Below, in pieces: positions 44,383 through 53,762 of a stretch of 56,702 nt of DNA (positions are counted from its first letter, which is position 1; the number at the start of each line of letters is the position of its first letter). This DNA comes from Candidatus Methanoperedens sp. (GTDB lineage: Archaea; Halobacteriota; Methanosarcinia; Methanosarcinales; Methanoperedenaceae), in NCBI GenBank assembly GCA_026552835.1, contig JAPMTY010000090.1, positions 1 to 56,702 of the forward strand, given 5' to 3'. Below the pieces are notes generated by a model, which saw only the letters and a program-made list of their open reading frames with translations, searched no databases and had not been told where the DNA came from. The position numbers and the translations under genes are program-made.

Positions 44383-46101
44383 ATGACGATTCAGGGTCAA
44401 ATGTTAACCACTGACGATATAAAACTCCTTATTAAGAAATATGCCTTGCAAAATGCGGTCAAATATAACAAACTGCCGCAGGCAGGGGCGGTTATGGGCA
44501 AGGTCATGGCAGCCCCTGAACTCCGCTCACGTGCAAAAGAAGTAAATTTGCTTATCGAGGAAGCACTCTCTGAAATAAATAAAATGCCTCCCGATTCATG
44601 GGAAAAAGAATTAAATTCAATTGCCCCGGAACTCATTGCAGAACTCAAGGAAAAAAAGGAGCCTGATAAAGGTCTCCCGCCTCTTGAATTGAAAGGCGCT
44701 CTTGTCATGAGGTTTGCCCCAAACCCCAACGGGCCGCCCACTATCGGGAGTGCGAGGGGAATCGTGGTGAACTCGGAATACACAAAAAAATACCACGGCA
44801 AGCTCATTATCCGCTTCGATGATACAGACCCGGCGACCAAGCGCCCGATGCTGGAAGCGTATGACTGGTACCTTGACGACTGCGAATGGCTCGGAGCAAA
44901 ACCGGATGAGGTCATTATAGCATCGGACAGGATTGCGAAGTACTACGAAATTGCGGAGGAGCTTATTAAAAAAGGCGGCGCTTACGTATGTTTTTGCGAA
45001 CAGGAAGCATTCAAGGCGCTAAAGGATGCAAAAAAGCCATGCCCGCACAGGGATGAGGCAGTGGAAAAAAACCTTGTGTCATGGAAAAAGATGCTTTCAG
45101 GCGGGTATGAAGAGCAGGAAGCGGTGCTTCGAATCAAGACCGATATAGCCCACAAAGACCCGGCAATCCGGGACTGGGTGGCATTCCGCATTATCAAGAC
45201 GCCTCATCCAAGACCGCAGGTCGCAGATAAATACGTCGCCTGGCCGCTCCTTGATTTTGAGGGCGCAGTGGAAGACCACCTTCTGGGCACGACGCTCATA
45301 ATCAGGGGCAAAGACCTTACTGACAGCGAGACGCGCCAGAGATATGTGTATAAGTACATGGGATGGACTTATCCTGAAACCATGCACTGGGGACGCGTGC
45401 AGATACATGAATTCGGGAAATTAAGTACAAGCGGCCTGAAGAAAGCGATTGCCGAAGGGACATACACGGGCTGGGACGACCCGCGCGTGCCCACAATAAG
45501 GGCGCTGCGGAGGCGCGGCATACGGGCCGAAGCGCTGCGTAAATTCATGATAGACCTGGGTCTTGGCGAGACGGACATAAGCCTGAGCCTGGATACGCTG
45601 TATGCGGAGAACCGGAAACTCATCGACCCGGTTTCGAACAGGTATTTTTTCGTGTGGAACCCGGTCGAGCTTGAAATCGAAGGCGCAGAGCCGAAAGTTG
45701 CAAAGGCGCCGCTTCATCCTGCAAAGAAAGAAATGAGGGAAATTCCTGTGGGAACGAAGGTGCTTGTGTGTCGGAGCGATGTGGATATACTCAAAGAAGG
45801 CGAGAGACTGCGCCTGAAAGACCTATACAATATCGAGATAACAGGCATCTCGCCGCTTAGGGCGAAGTTCATAGGCACTGATATGGACCTTGTCAAGAAG
45901 GATAAAGCGCGTATCATCCACTGGGCTCCACCCGACGGTCTTAAAGTCCGGGTGCTGTCGCCTGATGGGGAATATACGGGCATCGGAGAGCGAGGGATTG
46001 AGAAGGAGCTGGACAAGGTGGTGCAGTTTGAGAGGTTCGGGTTCGTGAGGATTGACAGCGTTGGAGAAGATGGGGTTGTGGCGTATTTTACACATAAGTG
46101 A
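44383..46101 (+). CDS. gltX: Glutamyl-tRNA synthetase (archaeal type)
   Basis: It charges tRNA-Glu (and, in archaea, only tRNA-Glu, since Gln-tRNA is made by amidation). It has 572 residues, with an alternative start at ATG 44401 that gives an N-terminus (MLTTDDIKLLIKKYALQNAV) closer to Methanosarcina homologues. The class I HIGH motif is replaced by TIGS (RFAPNPNGPPTIGSARG) and KMSKS by KLSTS, both as I remember them from Methanosarcinales enzymes. IRFDDTDPATKRPMLEAYDW and IRGKDLTDSETRQRY are further signatures. The C-terminal anticodon-binding beta-barrels end with LSPDGEYTGIGERGIEKEL, a segment whose diverged copy lies downstream at 46904. Confidence 0.93.
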   Translation: MTIQGQMLTTDDIKLLIKKYALQNAVKYNKLPQAGAVMGKVMAAPELRSRAKEVNLLIEEALSEINKMPPDSWEKELNSIAPELIAELKEKKEPDKGLPPLELKGALVMRFAPNPNGPPTIGSARGIVVNSEYTKKYHGKLIIRFDDTDPATKRPMLEAYDWYLDDCEWLGAKPDEVIIASDRIAKYYEIAEELIKKGGAYVCFCEQEAFKALKDAKKPCPHRDEAVEKNLVSWKKMLSGGYEEQEAVLRIKTDIAHKDPAIRDWVAFRIIKTPHPRPQVADKYVAWPLLDFEGAVEDHLLGTTLIIRGKDLTDSETRQRYVYKYMGWTYPETMHWGRVQIHEFGKLSTSGLKKAIAEGTYTGWDDPRVPTIRALRRRGIRAEALRKFMIDLGLGETDISLSLDTLYAENRKLIDPVSNRYFFVWNPVELEIEGAEPKVAKAPLHPAKKEMREIPVGTKVLVCRSDVDILKEGERLRLKDLYNIEITGISPLRAKFIGTDMDLVKKDKARIIHWAPPDGLKVRVLSPDGEYTGIGERGIEKELDKVVQFERFGFVRIDSVGEDGVVAYFTHK

Positions 46102-46183
46102 AAAGTACGGCGTATTGTTTTGGGTTCTCTCTCGGTAGGAGAAGGCTGGTATATCAGATACAAATTCGAAAAGACGATGCATC

Positions 46184-46194
46184 AAAATATATAT
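46184..46194 (+). promoter_or_regulatory. TATA box of the vapBC pair
   Basis: AAAATATATAT is centred about 28 bases before the vapB ATG (46218), so the mRNA would be leaderless; no ribosome-binding site is present. Confidence 0.5.
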
Positions 46195-46217
46195 CCCAAA
46201 AACAACAATAAACCACT

Positions 46218-46457
46218 ATGGAAGAAATAATCGTAGATGACACGTATAAAATTCATTTTCCCAGGGAATTAATAAATTTGCTTAAAATCAAGCCAAAGGA
46301 TCGCTTTGATATTGACATTAAGGAAAATAAAATTGTGCTCAAAAAGCGGGGAAAAGATTCGTTGATAGAACTGCTTGATTCTCCCGCTCATACCGACCCA
46401 GCAAAAATCAAACAGCTAAATTTAAAAACCCTTGAGGAAGAGCTTTGGACGACATAA
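46218..46457 (+). CDS. vapB: AbrB/MazE-type antitoxin of a vapBC pair
   Basis: This is a 79-residue protein. Residues 1-48 form a SpoVT-AbrB swapped-hairpin DNA-binding domain (YKIHFPRELINLLKIKPKDR). The C-terminal tail (HTDPAKIKQLNLKTLEEELW) would wrap the toxin. It overlaps the start of the PIN toxin by 13 bases, the usual TA arrangement. It should neutralise the toxin and autoregulate the operon. Confidence 0.75.
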   Translation: MEEIIVDDTYKIHFPRELINLLKIKPKDRFDIDIKENKIVLKKRGKDSLIELLDSPAHTDPAKIKQLNLKTLEEELWTT

Positions 46458-46863
46458 AAAAGCTACTGGTTGATTCGAATATTTTTATTTTCGCCAATAT
46501 AAAAGAATATCCTGAGCACTCTGCCGCAAAAGCAAAATTAAAAGATCTTGTTAAAACTCATAAATTACTTGTCAATACCATCATTATTTCTGAAGTTCAT
46601 TACAAGCTTTATCGGTTATTGGGGGAAGAAGAATCTTTTAACAGGACGCAAAAAATACTGTATTCAAAGCATGTGAATTATGAACAGGTTGAGCAGTGCA
46701 CCATATTGAAAGCGCTTGAGCTAAGCCACAATAACAATATCAGAATCAACGACGCAATAATTGCGGCCCATGCGAGCGACTTAACGTGGGCTTATTCACG
46801 GACAATGTAAAGGATTTTGAGAAAATATCGAACCTGGAGATTGTTCCTCTGAGGGTGAAATAA
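46445..46863 (+). pseudogene. vapC: VapC PIN-domain toxin disrupted by a one-base deletion
   Basis: A TTG start at 46445 gives LLVDSNIFIFANIKEYPEH, the first PIN acidic motif. IISEVHYKL and NDAIIAAHASDL follow with the next acidic residues. After codon DL the frame fails and ends at TGA-free but premature TAA (46808-46810). The other frame then reads VGLFTDNVKDFEKISNLEIV to a stop at 46861-46863. Adding one A to TTAAC at 46781-46785 restores a full VapC of about 139 residues including the final TDN acidic motif. So the toxin has lost its last catalytic acid, unless this is a sequencing error. Confidence 0.75.
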
Positions 46864-46903
46864 GCAGATATTTACTTATTCCCGCCGAAAATTCTGTAAC
46901 TTT

Positions 46904-46960
46904 TTGCTGTCGCCTGATGGGAAATATACAGGTATCGGAGAGCGTGGGATTGAAAAGACT
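46904..46960 (+). pseudogene. Remnant of a second gltX 3' segment
   Basis: The sequence encodes LSPDGKYTGIGERGIEK, matching LSPDGEYTGIGERGIEK in intact gltX (45954-46006). At DNA level the differences over about 50 bases are mostly in third codon positions (ACG/ACA, GGC/GGT, CGA/CGT, GAG/GAA), with one GAA/AAA change. It therefore diverged while still coding, i.e. it comes from another functional gltX copy or strain, not from a fresh tandem duplication. No further gltX similarity is visible on either side. Confidence 0.65.
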
Positions 46961-46968
46961 ATAAATTG

Positions 46969-47352
46969 TTATCTTATCCCTGTATCTATATTAATATCAA
47001 GAACAACCGTCTTTCCGGGCTCGATATTTATTTTTCCAGGCACCTGTGCGCTCCTGTCAATTCCTATCCTGTTGATGTCAACAATATAATTCCCGGGAGC
47101 AAGGTTAATCATGTAAGTGCCGTTTTTGTCTATATTTACTTCTTCAAGTACTGACTGCCTGTTTGCGTCATAAATGAGGATTTTTCGAAGGTCGTAAACC
47201 TTTTCCATCTGGTCAGGAGATATGCGGCAGGGCTCAACAGGACACAAAGGCCAGATTTTAACATGCCCCTGCAATACACCAGTTTCACGCTGTACGCAGC
47301 CTGCGATAAGAACAAGTCCCAAAAACAGCGCTGCCAGGATAATTTTTTTCAT
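46969..47352 (-). CDS. Small lipoprotein with carboxypeptidase-regulatory-like beta fold
   Basis: It starts at ATG 47350-47352: MKKIILAALFLGLVLIAGC, a signal peptide with lipobox LIAGC. A longer in-frame start would bury the signal. The mature part (about 108 residues) has a beta-rich segment, ILIYDANRQSVLEEVNIDKN then GTYMINLAPGNYIVDINR, typical of carboxypeptidase-regulatory-like/CNA-B folds. An extra pair of cysteines lies in WPLCPVEPCRIS. Predicted to be surface-tethered, function unknown. It is divergent from the surface-protein gene at 47475. Confidence 0.75.
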   Translation of the reverse strand: MKKIILAALFLGLVLIAGCVQRETGVLQGHVKIWPLCPVEPCRISPDQMEKVYDLRKILIYDANRQSVLEEVNIDKNGTYMINLAPGNYIVDINRIGIDRSAQVPGKINIEPGKTVVLDINIDTGIR

Positions 47353-47474
47353 TAAAGGATGTTGGAATTGCTTACATAAAAACATTACTGTCAGAGGAAA
47401 GTTATTAATGTTCACATGTTAATAAATAAAAAGCAATGGTAGCAAGATAACAAAATCTTAAAAAATGTGGTAAT

Positions 47475-50400
47475 ATGGGTTCAAAAAACTTTAACTTAAA
47501 GCGCGCTTCAAGGATAGCTCTTGGAATAATGGCGATTATGCTCTTATTGGCTGTGCAGTATGCCGGGGCGCAGGGTAATAATGGTTCATCAGAAACAGGC
47601 GTAACTTATACGCAGAATGTCCCTTTTTCAACTGAATCAATAGCGCAGGTCATTGCAAATGAATCAAAACTGCCCGCGCCGGAACAAAGGGTTATCCCGT
47701 TTCACAAAGCGCCAGAGCCTCAGGTACTGAAGCAGGGAAAAGCGCCGCTTAAGCCCCTGAGCGCTGTTCAAAATGAACTCTTCCAATCACTTGCTCCTGT
47801 TCTTGGCAGCAATTTTATCGGAATAACCCAAGCTGGTATTTATTTTCCTCCCGATACTATGGGCGCAGCCGGTCCCTCGCAACTGATGGAAATAACTAAC
47901 GATAACGTCAACGGTCTTAGTTTTTTTAATAAATCTACAGGTGTGTCCAGTCCCGGCGGTTCACTGCAAGGCTTCTGGTCATCGCTGGGCACGCTTGCAG
48001 GCCAACCTGATAACTTCCCATTTGACCCCAAGGTTCTTTATGACCAGCATAGCGGGCGTTTTATTGCGGTGACTTTAGGAGGTGTAACCTCGGCGAGTTC
48101 ATGGCTTATGATTGCAGTTTCAAACACCTCTGACCCGACAGGCGGCTGGTCAAAATGGGCCATAAATGCAACTATTAATGATACCGGCCTCTCGGCTGAC
48201 TTTCCAGGACTCGGCGTTGACGCCAATAATGTGTATGTCACGGCTAACATGTTTGACGATACTGGAATTTTCCATTATAGCAAGGTATGGGTGGTCAATA
48301 AAACCCAGTTATTGAACGCAAATGCCATCATCACACGGACTGAGTTCAGCAACCCCACAGGTTCAGGTTTTACAACGCAGCCAGCCCATGTTTTCGGGCC
48401 ATCTCCGGCTGAATATTTTGTTAATGAAAATTATACATGTCCTGACCCTGTCTTACCATGTTTAGCGGTTAATAACATTACTTTTCCGGGCGGCACACCG
48501 ACATGGAACAGGATGGGTGATATTGCGGTAAACTTTTATAATCCTACCATTTCCAACGCCCCCCAATTAGGGACTCCAACATTAATAGCAACGAACGATA
48601 TCAGTCTTTTAAATGCGGTTTTTCGAGATGGATTCTTATGGACAGCTCATACTGTTAATAGTACCGGGAACCTGAAAACTGAAATCGCGTGGTACAAGAT
48701 AGATACTGCAAATGCCTCGCTCTCGCTCCCATTCGGGACGCCTGCCCAAGAAGGGAGAATCAGCGATGCAAGCCGCTGGTATTACTTCCCTTCTATAGCA
48801 GTAAATGCAGTTGGAGATGTTGGAATTGGTTTTAGCGGCTCATCCACAAGCGAATACGCAGGCGCATACTACACAGCCCGAAAAGCTTCTGATGCACCAG
48901 GCACGATGCAATCCGTGGCATTGCTAACAGCAGGACTTGCTTCATATACTACAAATCCAATCCGCTGGGGTGACTTCAGCGCTACCGTTGTCGATCCCAG
49001 TGATAATACAACATTCTGGACAGTGCAGGAATATGCAGCTACTTCAAGCCTCTGGGGAACATGGTGGGGGAAGTTTGCCATAAACTACGGTGTCAACCTG
49101 ACTGTTGATACAACGACCCAACCAACAGCAGCAGGAACAAATGCGACCTACACAATTTTCCTCCAAAACAACGGGACTGCCGGGGATTCATACACGCTCG
49201 CAGTTGATAACCCGGACAATGCAGCTATAGCAAACCTGAGTATAGCATCACCGGTATTCGTTAGTCCGAGTTCAACCATGAGTTTCACGCTTAACGTGAC
49301 AAACACCTCGACAGGTACATTCCGTGTCAATGTCACAGCCAATTCCACCGGTAATATTTCAAAGGTCATGTCTGTCAACACCACAACGACAGTAACCGCA
49401 GTCAGGGCAGTAAGCCTTGCAGTAGTTTCAGCCGCGAAAACAACAAATGCAGGCGCAAATGCAACATACACACTTACACTGCAAAACAACGGAACAGACC
49501 CGGACTCATATAACCTCACAATTGATAATCCAAACAATGCCTTTGTTGCAGCCCTCAATATCAGCGGAAATATCACGCTGGCAGCGAATGCAAATCAAAC
49601 CCTGCTATTGAATGTTACCAATATCACATCAGGCACATTCAGGGTTAATGTAACCGCCATGTCCGTCAACGCCAGTTCAAAGCTCATGTCAATCAACACC
49701 ACAACGACAGTGCCTATCGTCATTGCCATCACGAACCCGGATAACGGCAGTGTAAACGATACAGGTTCTGTCAATGTGACCGCAACCCTGGATGCTAACG
49801 GTACAGCTATCCTGAACTGGAATGGCGTAAATAATACGATGATGCCAAACACATCGCACCCTGCGGGTACGGTTTTTTCCATGAATATGACCCCCCTCTT
49901 GAGCGGCAATTACAGTTTCAAGGTATATGCGAACGACTCAAACGGCTTATTCAACGTCTCGGAAACGAGACAAATAACCGTGAACAGGACAGGCATAACC
50001 GATTTATCCTCTTTTATTGACAACCTAACCGGAAATTTGAACCGGACAGTGAATTTATCAATACCAAGTGGAAATGGAACACTTACTATCTTCAATGGGA
50101 CAAATATAACATTGAATGGCGTGCCAATAACCAGGATTACAAACGACTCGTTGAACCAGGTGAATTTCACATTCGTATCAAACCTGAGCCGCAGCGACAG
50201 GTGGGTAGGTGAGAATCTCTCTCTGGGTCCTGAGGGCGCGCGCTTCAGCCCTGACATACAGATACGCCTCAACTATACAGACGCAGAGCTCAGAGCTGCA
50301 GGAATAACCGAATCAACGCTGAGGATCAAGTTCTACAATACCACAATGAATACATGGGTAGAACTGAAACCTTTCACCCTCAATATAACAAGTAACCCGA

Positions 50401-51155
50401 AATACATCACTGCGAACGTAAGCCACTTCAGCACCTTTGCGCTGCTCGGAACAGTAACCGGCGGCGGCGGTAACAACCCCAGCAGCAGCGGCGGGGGCGG
50501 TGGAGGCGGAGGAGGAGGCGGTCCATCGGGTGAAAATTACACAAACATACTGGTAAAAGAGAATTACGACCTATTTATCTTCAAAGATATAGTCACATCA
50601 TACGCTTTCATCAACAAGAGCAGTCCGGTAGAGTTTGTAAACATAACAGGAAATACAAGCGCCGGCGAAATCAATGTTGCAGTGGAAACACTGAAAAACA
50701 CTTCTACGCTTGTTAAAACTCCACCACCCTGGATAGTCTATAAAAATATAAATATCTGGGTTGGGACAACAGGGTTTGCAGTTCCAAAGAACATAAAAGA
50801 AGCAATAATCGTATTCAGGGTTGAGAACTCATGGCTCGGAAGCAACAGCCTTTCAGGCAGCGACGTCAAGCTGGAAAAGTGGGACGGCAGCAGATGGGTG
50901 CAGCTTGAAACCGTGGAAAAGATGAGAAACGATACCTATACTTGGTTTGAAGGAAAGACTAATTCCTTCTCACCGTTCGCAATAACCGGGTCAAAAGGCA
51001 CACAGGCGCAGGCTGCAACACCAGCGATTAAGGGAACAACAATCCCTGCCCAAACAGCCGCACCCACAGCGACCCGGAAAGCTGCGGGATTTGAAGCAAT
51101 ACTTGTAATAGCAATATTCCTTGCAATTTACGTCAGATTGAAACGAATGGATTGA
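47475..51155 (+). CDS. Modular surface protein with PGF-pre-PGF domain and variant AGF sorting tail
   Basis: This is an exported protein of 1226 residues. The signal segment is IALGIMAIMLLLAVQYAGA. A roughly 450-residue N-terminal domain (PPDTMGAAGPSQLMEITND ... FDPKVLYDQHSGRFIAVTLG) looks like a beta-propeller/sialidase-like fold without clear catalytic residues. Two NEW3/CARDB-like repeats, an Ig-like module almost identical at DNA level to the one at 17760-18000, VSHFSTFALLG, a long Gly linker and a diverged PGF-pre-PGF domain follow. The tail reads RKAAGFEAILVIAIFLAIYV with a basic end: Ala replaces the Pro of PGF. Archaeosortase processing is therefore uncertain. Probable role: surface binding or scaffold. 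Confidence 0.82.
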   Translation: MGSKNFNLKRASRIALGIMAIMLLLAVQYAGAQGNNGSSETGVTYTQNVPFSTESIAQVIANESKLPAPEQRVIPFHKAPEPQVLKQGKAPLKPLSAVQNELFQSLAPVLGSNFIGITQAGIYFPPDTMGAAGPSQLMEITNDNVNGLSFFNKSTGVSSPGGSLQGFWSSLGTLAGQPDNFPFDPKVLYDQHSGRFIAVTLGGVTSASSWLMIAVSNTSDPTGGWSKWAINATINDTGLSADFPGLGVDANNVYVTANMFDDTGIFHYSKVWVVNKTQLLNANAIITRTEFSNPTGSGFTTQPAHVFGPSPAEYFVNENYTCPDPVLPCLAVNNITFPGGTPTWNRMGDIAVNFYNPTISNAPQLGTPTLIATNDISLLNAVFRDGFLWTAHTVNSTGNLKTEIAWYKIDTANASLSLPFGTPAQEGRISDASRWYYFPSIAVNAVGDVGIGFSGSSTSEYAGAYYTARKASDAPGTMQSVALLTAGLASYTTNPIRWGDFSATVVDPSDNTTFWTVQEYAATSSLWGTWWGKFAINYGVNLTVDTTTQPTAAGTNATYTIFLQNNGTAGDSYTLAVDNPDNAAIANLSIASPVFVSPSSTMSFTLNVTNTSTGTFRVNVTANSTGNISKVMSVNTTTTVTAVRAVSLAVVSAAKTTNAGANATYTLTLQNNGTDPDSYNLTIDNPNNAFVAALNISGNITLAANANQTLLLNVTNITSGTFRVNVTAMSVNASSKLMSINTTTTVPIVIAITNPDNGSVNDTGSVNVTATLDANGTAILNWNGVNNTMMPNTSHPAGTVFSMNMTPLLSGNYSFKVYANDSNGLFNVSETRQITVNRTGITDLSSFIDNLTGNLNRTVNLSIPSGNGTLTIFNGTNITLNGVPITRITNDSLNQVNFTFVSNLSRSDRWVGENLSLGPEGARFSPDIQIRLNYTDAELRAAGITESTLRIKFYNTTMNTWVELKPFTLNITSNPKYITANVSHFSTFALLGTVTGGGGNNPSSSGGGGGGGGGGGPSGENYTNILVKENYDLFIFKDIVTSYAFINKSSPVEFVNITGNTSAGEINVAVETLKNTSTLVKTPPPWIVYKNINIWVGTTGFAVPKNIKEAIIVFRVENSWLGSNSLSGSDVKLEKWDGSRWVQLETVEKMRNDTYTWFEGKTNSFSPFAITGSKGTQAQAATPAIKGTTIPAQTAAPTATRKAAGFEAILVIAIFLAIYVRLKRMD

Positions 51156-51216
51156 AATGATGATAAGCGGGTTTGAGAGGAACGGTGGCAGCTAGTAGTG
51201 GTTTTTTACCAGTTTA

Positions 51217-53667
51217 TTAACTTTCCATCCTCTCTCTCAACCTCCTCGCCTTCTCGCCCGTCTCCTTCTTCCCAAAAATCCCTGCAATCAACTCAACAGC
51301 CTCAAGCGCCCTCGCAGCCCCGTCAAGATAATTGAGCACATCCCCGGTATAAGCATAAACCCCATACTGCTTCGTAAGTTCCCCTATAACCCCTTCGGGC
51401 GAGTTCCCCTCAGCGCATAACTCAATAACCCGGCGCGAGAACTTCTTCTCGGCACAGCCGCAATATGGTGAATCCTTGCATGTGCATGCCATGAACTCCC
51501 GCGCAAAATCAAGCATGGTTCGCTTTACATTCTCTTTGAGCTTTGACATGCCGTCTGCCGAGAAAACAATATCAAGGCCGGCGCCGAAAACGCGGGTCGG
51601 GATGTCTGTTCCCAGCGCATCCGATAACTGTGACGCGTACCTGAAATATACGGAATCTATAGTTCCAAGCTCTGTGACTATTTCAAGCGGCTCCCGTCCT
51701 TCAAGGAGTGCATTTTTTATCAGGAAAGTCTGCTCAACGCTCAGGAAATGCGACGCCACGATGCTTCCAAGTTTTGTCGGGGAAAAACCCGCCCCTCTTT
51801 TTTCTATGAACCCGTATTCCTGGAGTTTTCCAAGGAGGTAACTGAGGTCTCCATCGCATAGCAGTAACCCCTCAATTTTCCTGATATCGGAAAGCGCATG
51901 GGCGACAACGATATTGGAAAGTGTCTCTTCAAGCAGTTCATCGTCCCCGTAATCCACGCCGAAATGCGAAAGTTCCCCATTCAAAAGCCGAAAAGCCACC
52001 TCATCCTCGGAATCGCCTTTCCCGAACCTGCTCTCAGGGTCTGCAAGAAGAACCACTTTTCCCAGGTCATGGTAATCGGGTCTCCCCGCGCGCCCGAGCA
52101 TCTGCTGGAACTCGCGCACGGTCAGCCATTCAATGCCCATGGCAAGGGATTCAAAGATTACCTGTGAGGCAGGGAAATCAACGCCAGCCGCAAGCGCCGC
52201 CGTGGTCACCACAACAGGAAGGTTACCGCTTCCGAATTGCTCTTCCACCCTCTTTCGTTCATTGTAAGTCAGCCCTGCATGATACGGCATCGCCTTAATG
52301 AGAAGACCGTCCGCAAGCAGGTGGCATTTCCGGCGCGAGTTGGTGAATACAATTGTCTGCCCGCGGAAACCTTTGGAGGAGCGCTTATCATATTCCTGTC
52401 TTGCAAGCCGCTCTATCAACCGCTTCTTCTCGTATTCGGGCGCAAAGATGAGGTGCCGCTCTATCGGAACAGGACGTTCCTCAAATTCGATTAACCGCGC
52501 GGCGAGTTTTTCAGCAAGCCACTGTGGTTTTCCTACTGTTGCAGAAAGGTAGATGAACTGCGCCTCGGGCGCGGTGAATTTCAGGCGCGCTATAAGACCA
52601 TCAAGCCTGTGCCCTCTTTCTTCGTCCTCAAGCATGTGTACTTCATCAATGACCACAGTTCCGATATTTCCCAAATTTCCCGAATTGCCTGACCTGATTA
52701 TAAAATCAATACCCTCATAGGTGCCCACGATTATGTCTGAAGATAGAGTGGTCCGAATGCCTTTTACCTTACTGCTTATACGGCTCGTGCCAACGCGCAG
52801 TGAAGTAGTGGCGACAGAAGAATAACGTTTTGTGAATTGTTCATACTTCTGGTTTGCAAGCGCGACAAGAGGGACAAGGAAGAGCATCTTCCCTTTTTTA
52901 TTCAGGATATTCTGGATGCCGGCAAGTTCCCCGACAAATGTTTTCCCGGTAGCCGTTGCTGAAACTATTAACTGGTTTTTTCCTTCAAGGAGTCCTGCCT
53001 TTACAGATAATGCCTGGACGGGCATGAGTTCATCAAGTTGAGCTTCGAGTATCTTTTTAAATTCCTCGTGCAAAGGCAGGGTTTTTACTTTCATAGAACT
53101 TTCAACCCTGCTTGCTTCTATTGTATCGAACCTTGTTAAGCCTGAATCCAGTTTTTCAGGGCTTATCATTGCAAGCACTTTATCAAGATTTCTTGTTCCT
53201 AATAAAATCTGGATAAGCCTTTCCTGCCCGTGTTTTCCCAGCTTGATTGTTTTTGATTCCTTTAAAAGTTCTTTTTTTGCGCAGTCCTCACATATCGATT
53301 CATTATGAAACTTGATGGAACCGCTATCCAGGACTGTATATTTTCCGTTAATAAGGCAAAGACGGCATGGGTTCGTATAACCGTAATCCAGTTGATATGC
53401 TGCCAGCAATTCCTTGAATTCAGCCTCAGAGGTTTCATTCCCTTCTGCAATAAGAATCTTATCCGAGAGGCGGAGAAGTTCGATAAGTTCCGAGGGCGGC
53501 CTGAAATCTTCCATTTCTCCTTGCTTTATCCTGAATTTCCCAACGCGCGCGCCTTTGGGGGTTTGCTTCAGTATCAGGGTGCCGTGGAATGAGGGCACAT
53601 TTCCGCTGTCTTTTATGGGAAGGATGATGAGCTTTGACTTCTGGGGATGGATGATGATCTGGAGCAT
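51217..53667 (-). CDS. Ski2-like superfamily 2 helicase with flanking zinc-binding segments
   Basis: This is an ATP-dependent nucleic-acid helicase of 816 residues. Walker A is SATATGKTF (near 241), motif II is the DEVH box VVIDEVHMLEDEERG (near 341), motif III is YLSATVG, and motif VI is QMLGRAGRPDY (near 524), all as in Ski2/Hel308-type enzymes. An N-terminal CRLC...CEDC pair (near 99-137) and a C-terminal CTCKDSPYCGC cluster suggest two zinc sites. These extra regions match a euryarchaeal helicase family with a DUF5814-type C-terminus as I remember it. Role in DNA repair or RNA processing is not decidable from sequence. It is convergent with the surface-protein gene. Confidence 0.85.
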   Translation of the reverse strand: MLQIIIHPQKSKLIILPIKDSGNVPSFHGTLILKQTPKGARVGKFRIKQGEMEDFRPPSELIELLRLSDKILIAEGNETSEAEFKELLAAYQLDYGYTNPCRLCLINGKYTVLDSGSIKFHNESICEDCAKKELLKESKTIKLGKHGQERLIQILLGTRNLDKVLAMISPEKLDSGLTRFDTIEASRVESSMKVKTLPLHEEFKKILEAQLDELMPVQALSVKAGLLEGKNQLIVSATATGKTFVGELAGIQNILNKKGKMLFLVPLVALANQKYEQFTKRYSSVATTSLRVGTSRISSKVKGIRTTLSSDIIVGTYEGIDFIIRSGNSGNLGNIGTVVIDEVHMLEDEERGHRLDGLIARLKFTAPEAQFIYLSATVGKPQWLAEKLAARLIEFEERPVPIERHLIFAPEYEKKRLIERLARQEYDKRSSKGFRGQTIVFTNSRRKCHLLADGLLIKAMPYHAGLTYNERKRVEEQFGSGNLPVVVTTAALAAGVDFPASQVIFESLAMGIEWLTVREFQQMLGRAGRPDYHDLGKVVLLADPESRFGKGDSEDEVAFRLLNGELSHFGVDYGDDELLEETLSNIVVAHALSDIRKIEGLLLCDGDLSYLLGKLQEYGFIEKRGAGFSPTKLGSIVASHFLSVEQTFLIKNALLEGREPLEIVTELGTIDSVYFRYASQLSDALGTDIPTRVFGAGLDIVFSADGMSKLKENVKRTMLDFAREFMACTCKDSPYCGCAEKKFSRRVIELCAEGNSPEGVIGELTKQYGVYAYTGDVLNYLDGAARALEAVELIAGIFGKKETGEKARRLRERMES

Positions 53668-53762
53668 TCTTGAAGTACTGATTGGAGGGAGGGGATATTA
53701 ATTATGGGGATGGAATGAAAAGGATTATGATTTCAGGCAAAGTGTAGATATAGTAACAGAAA

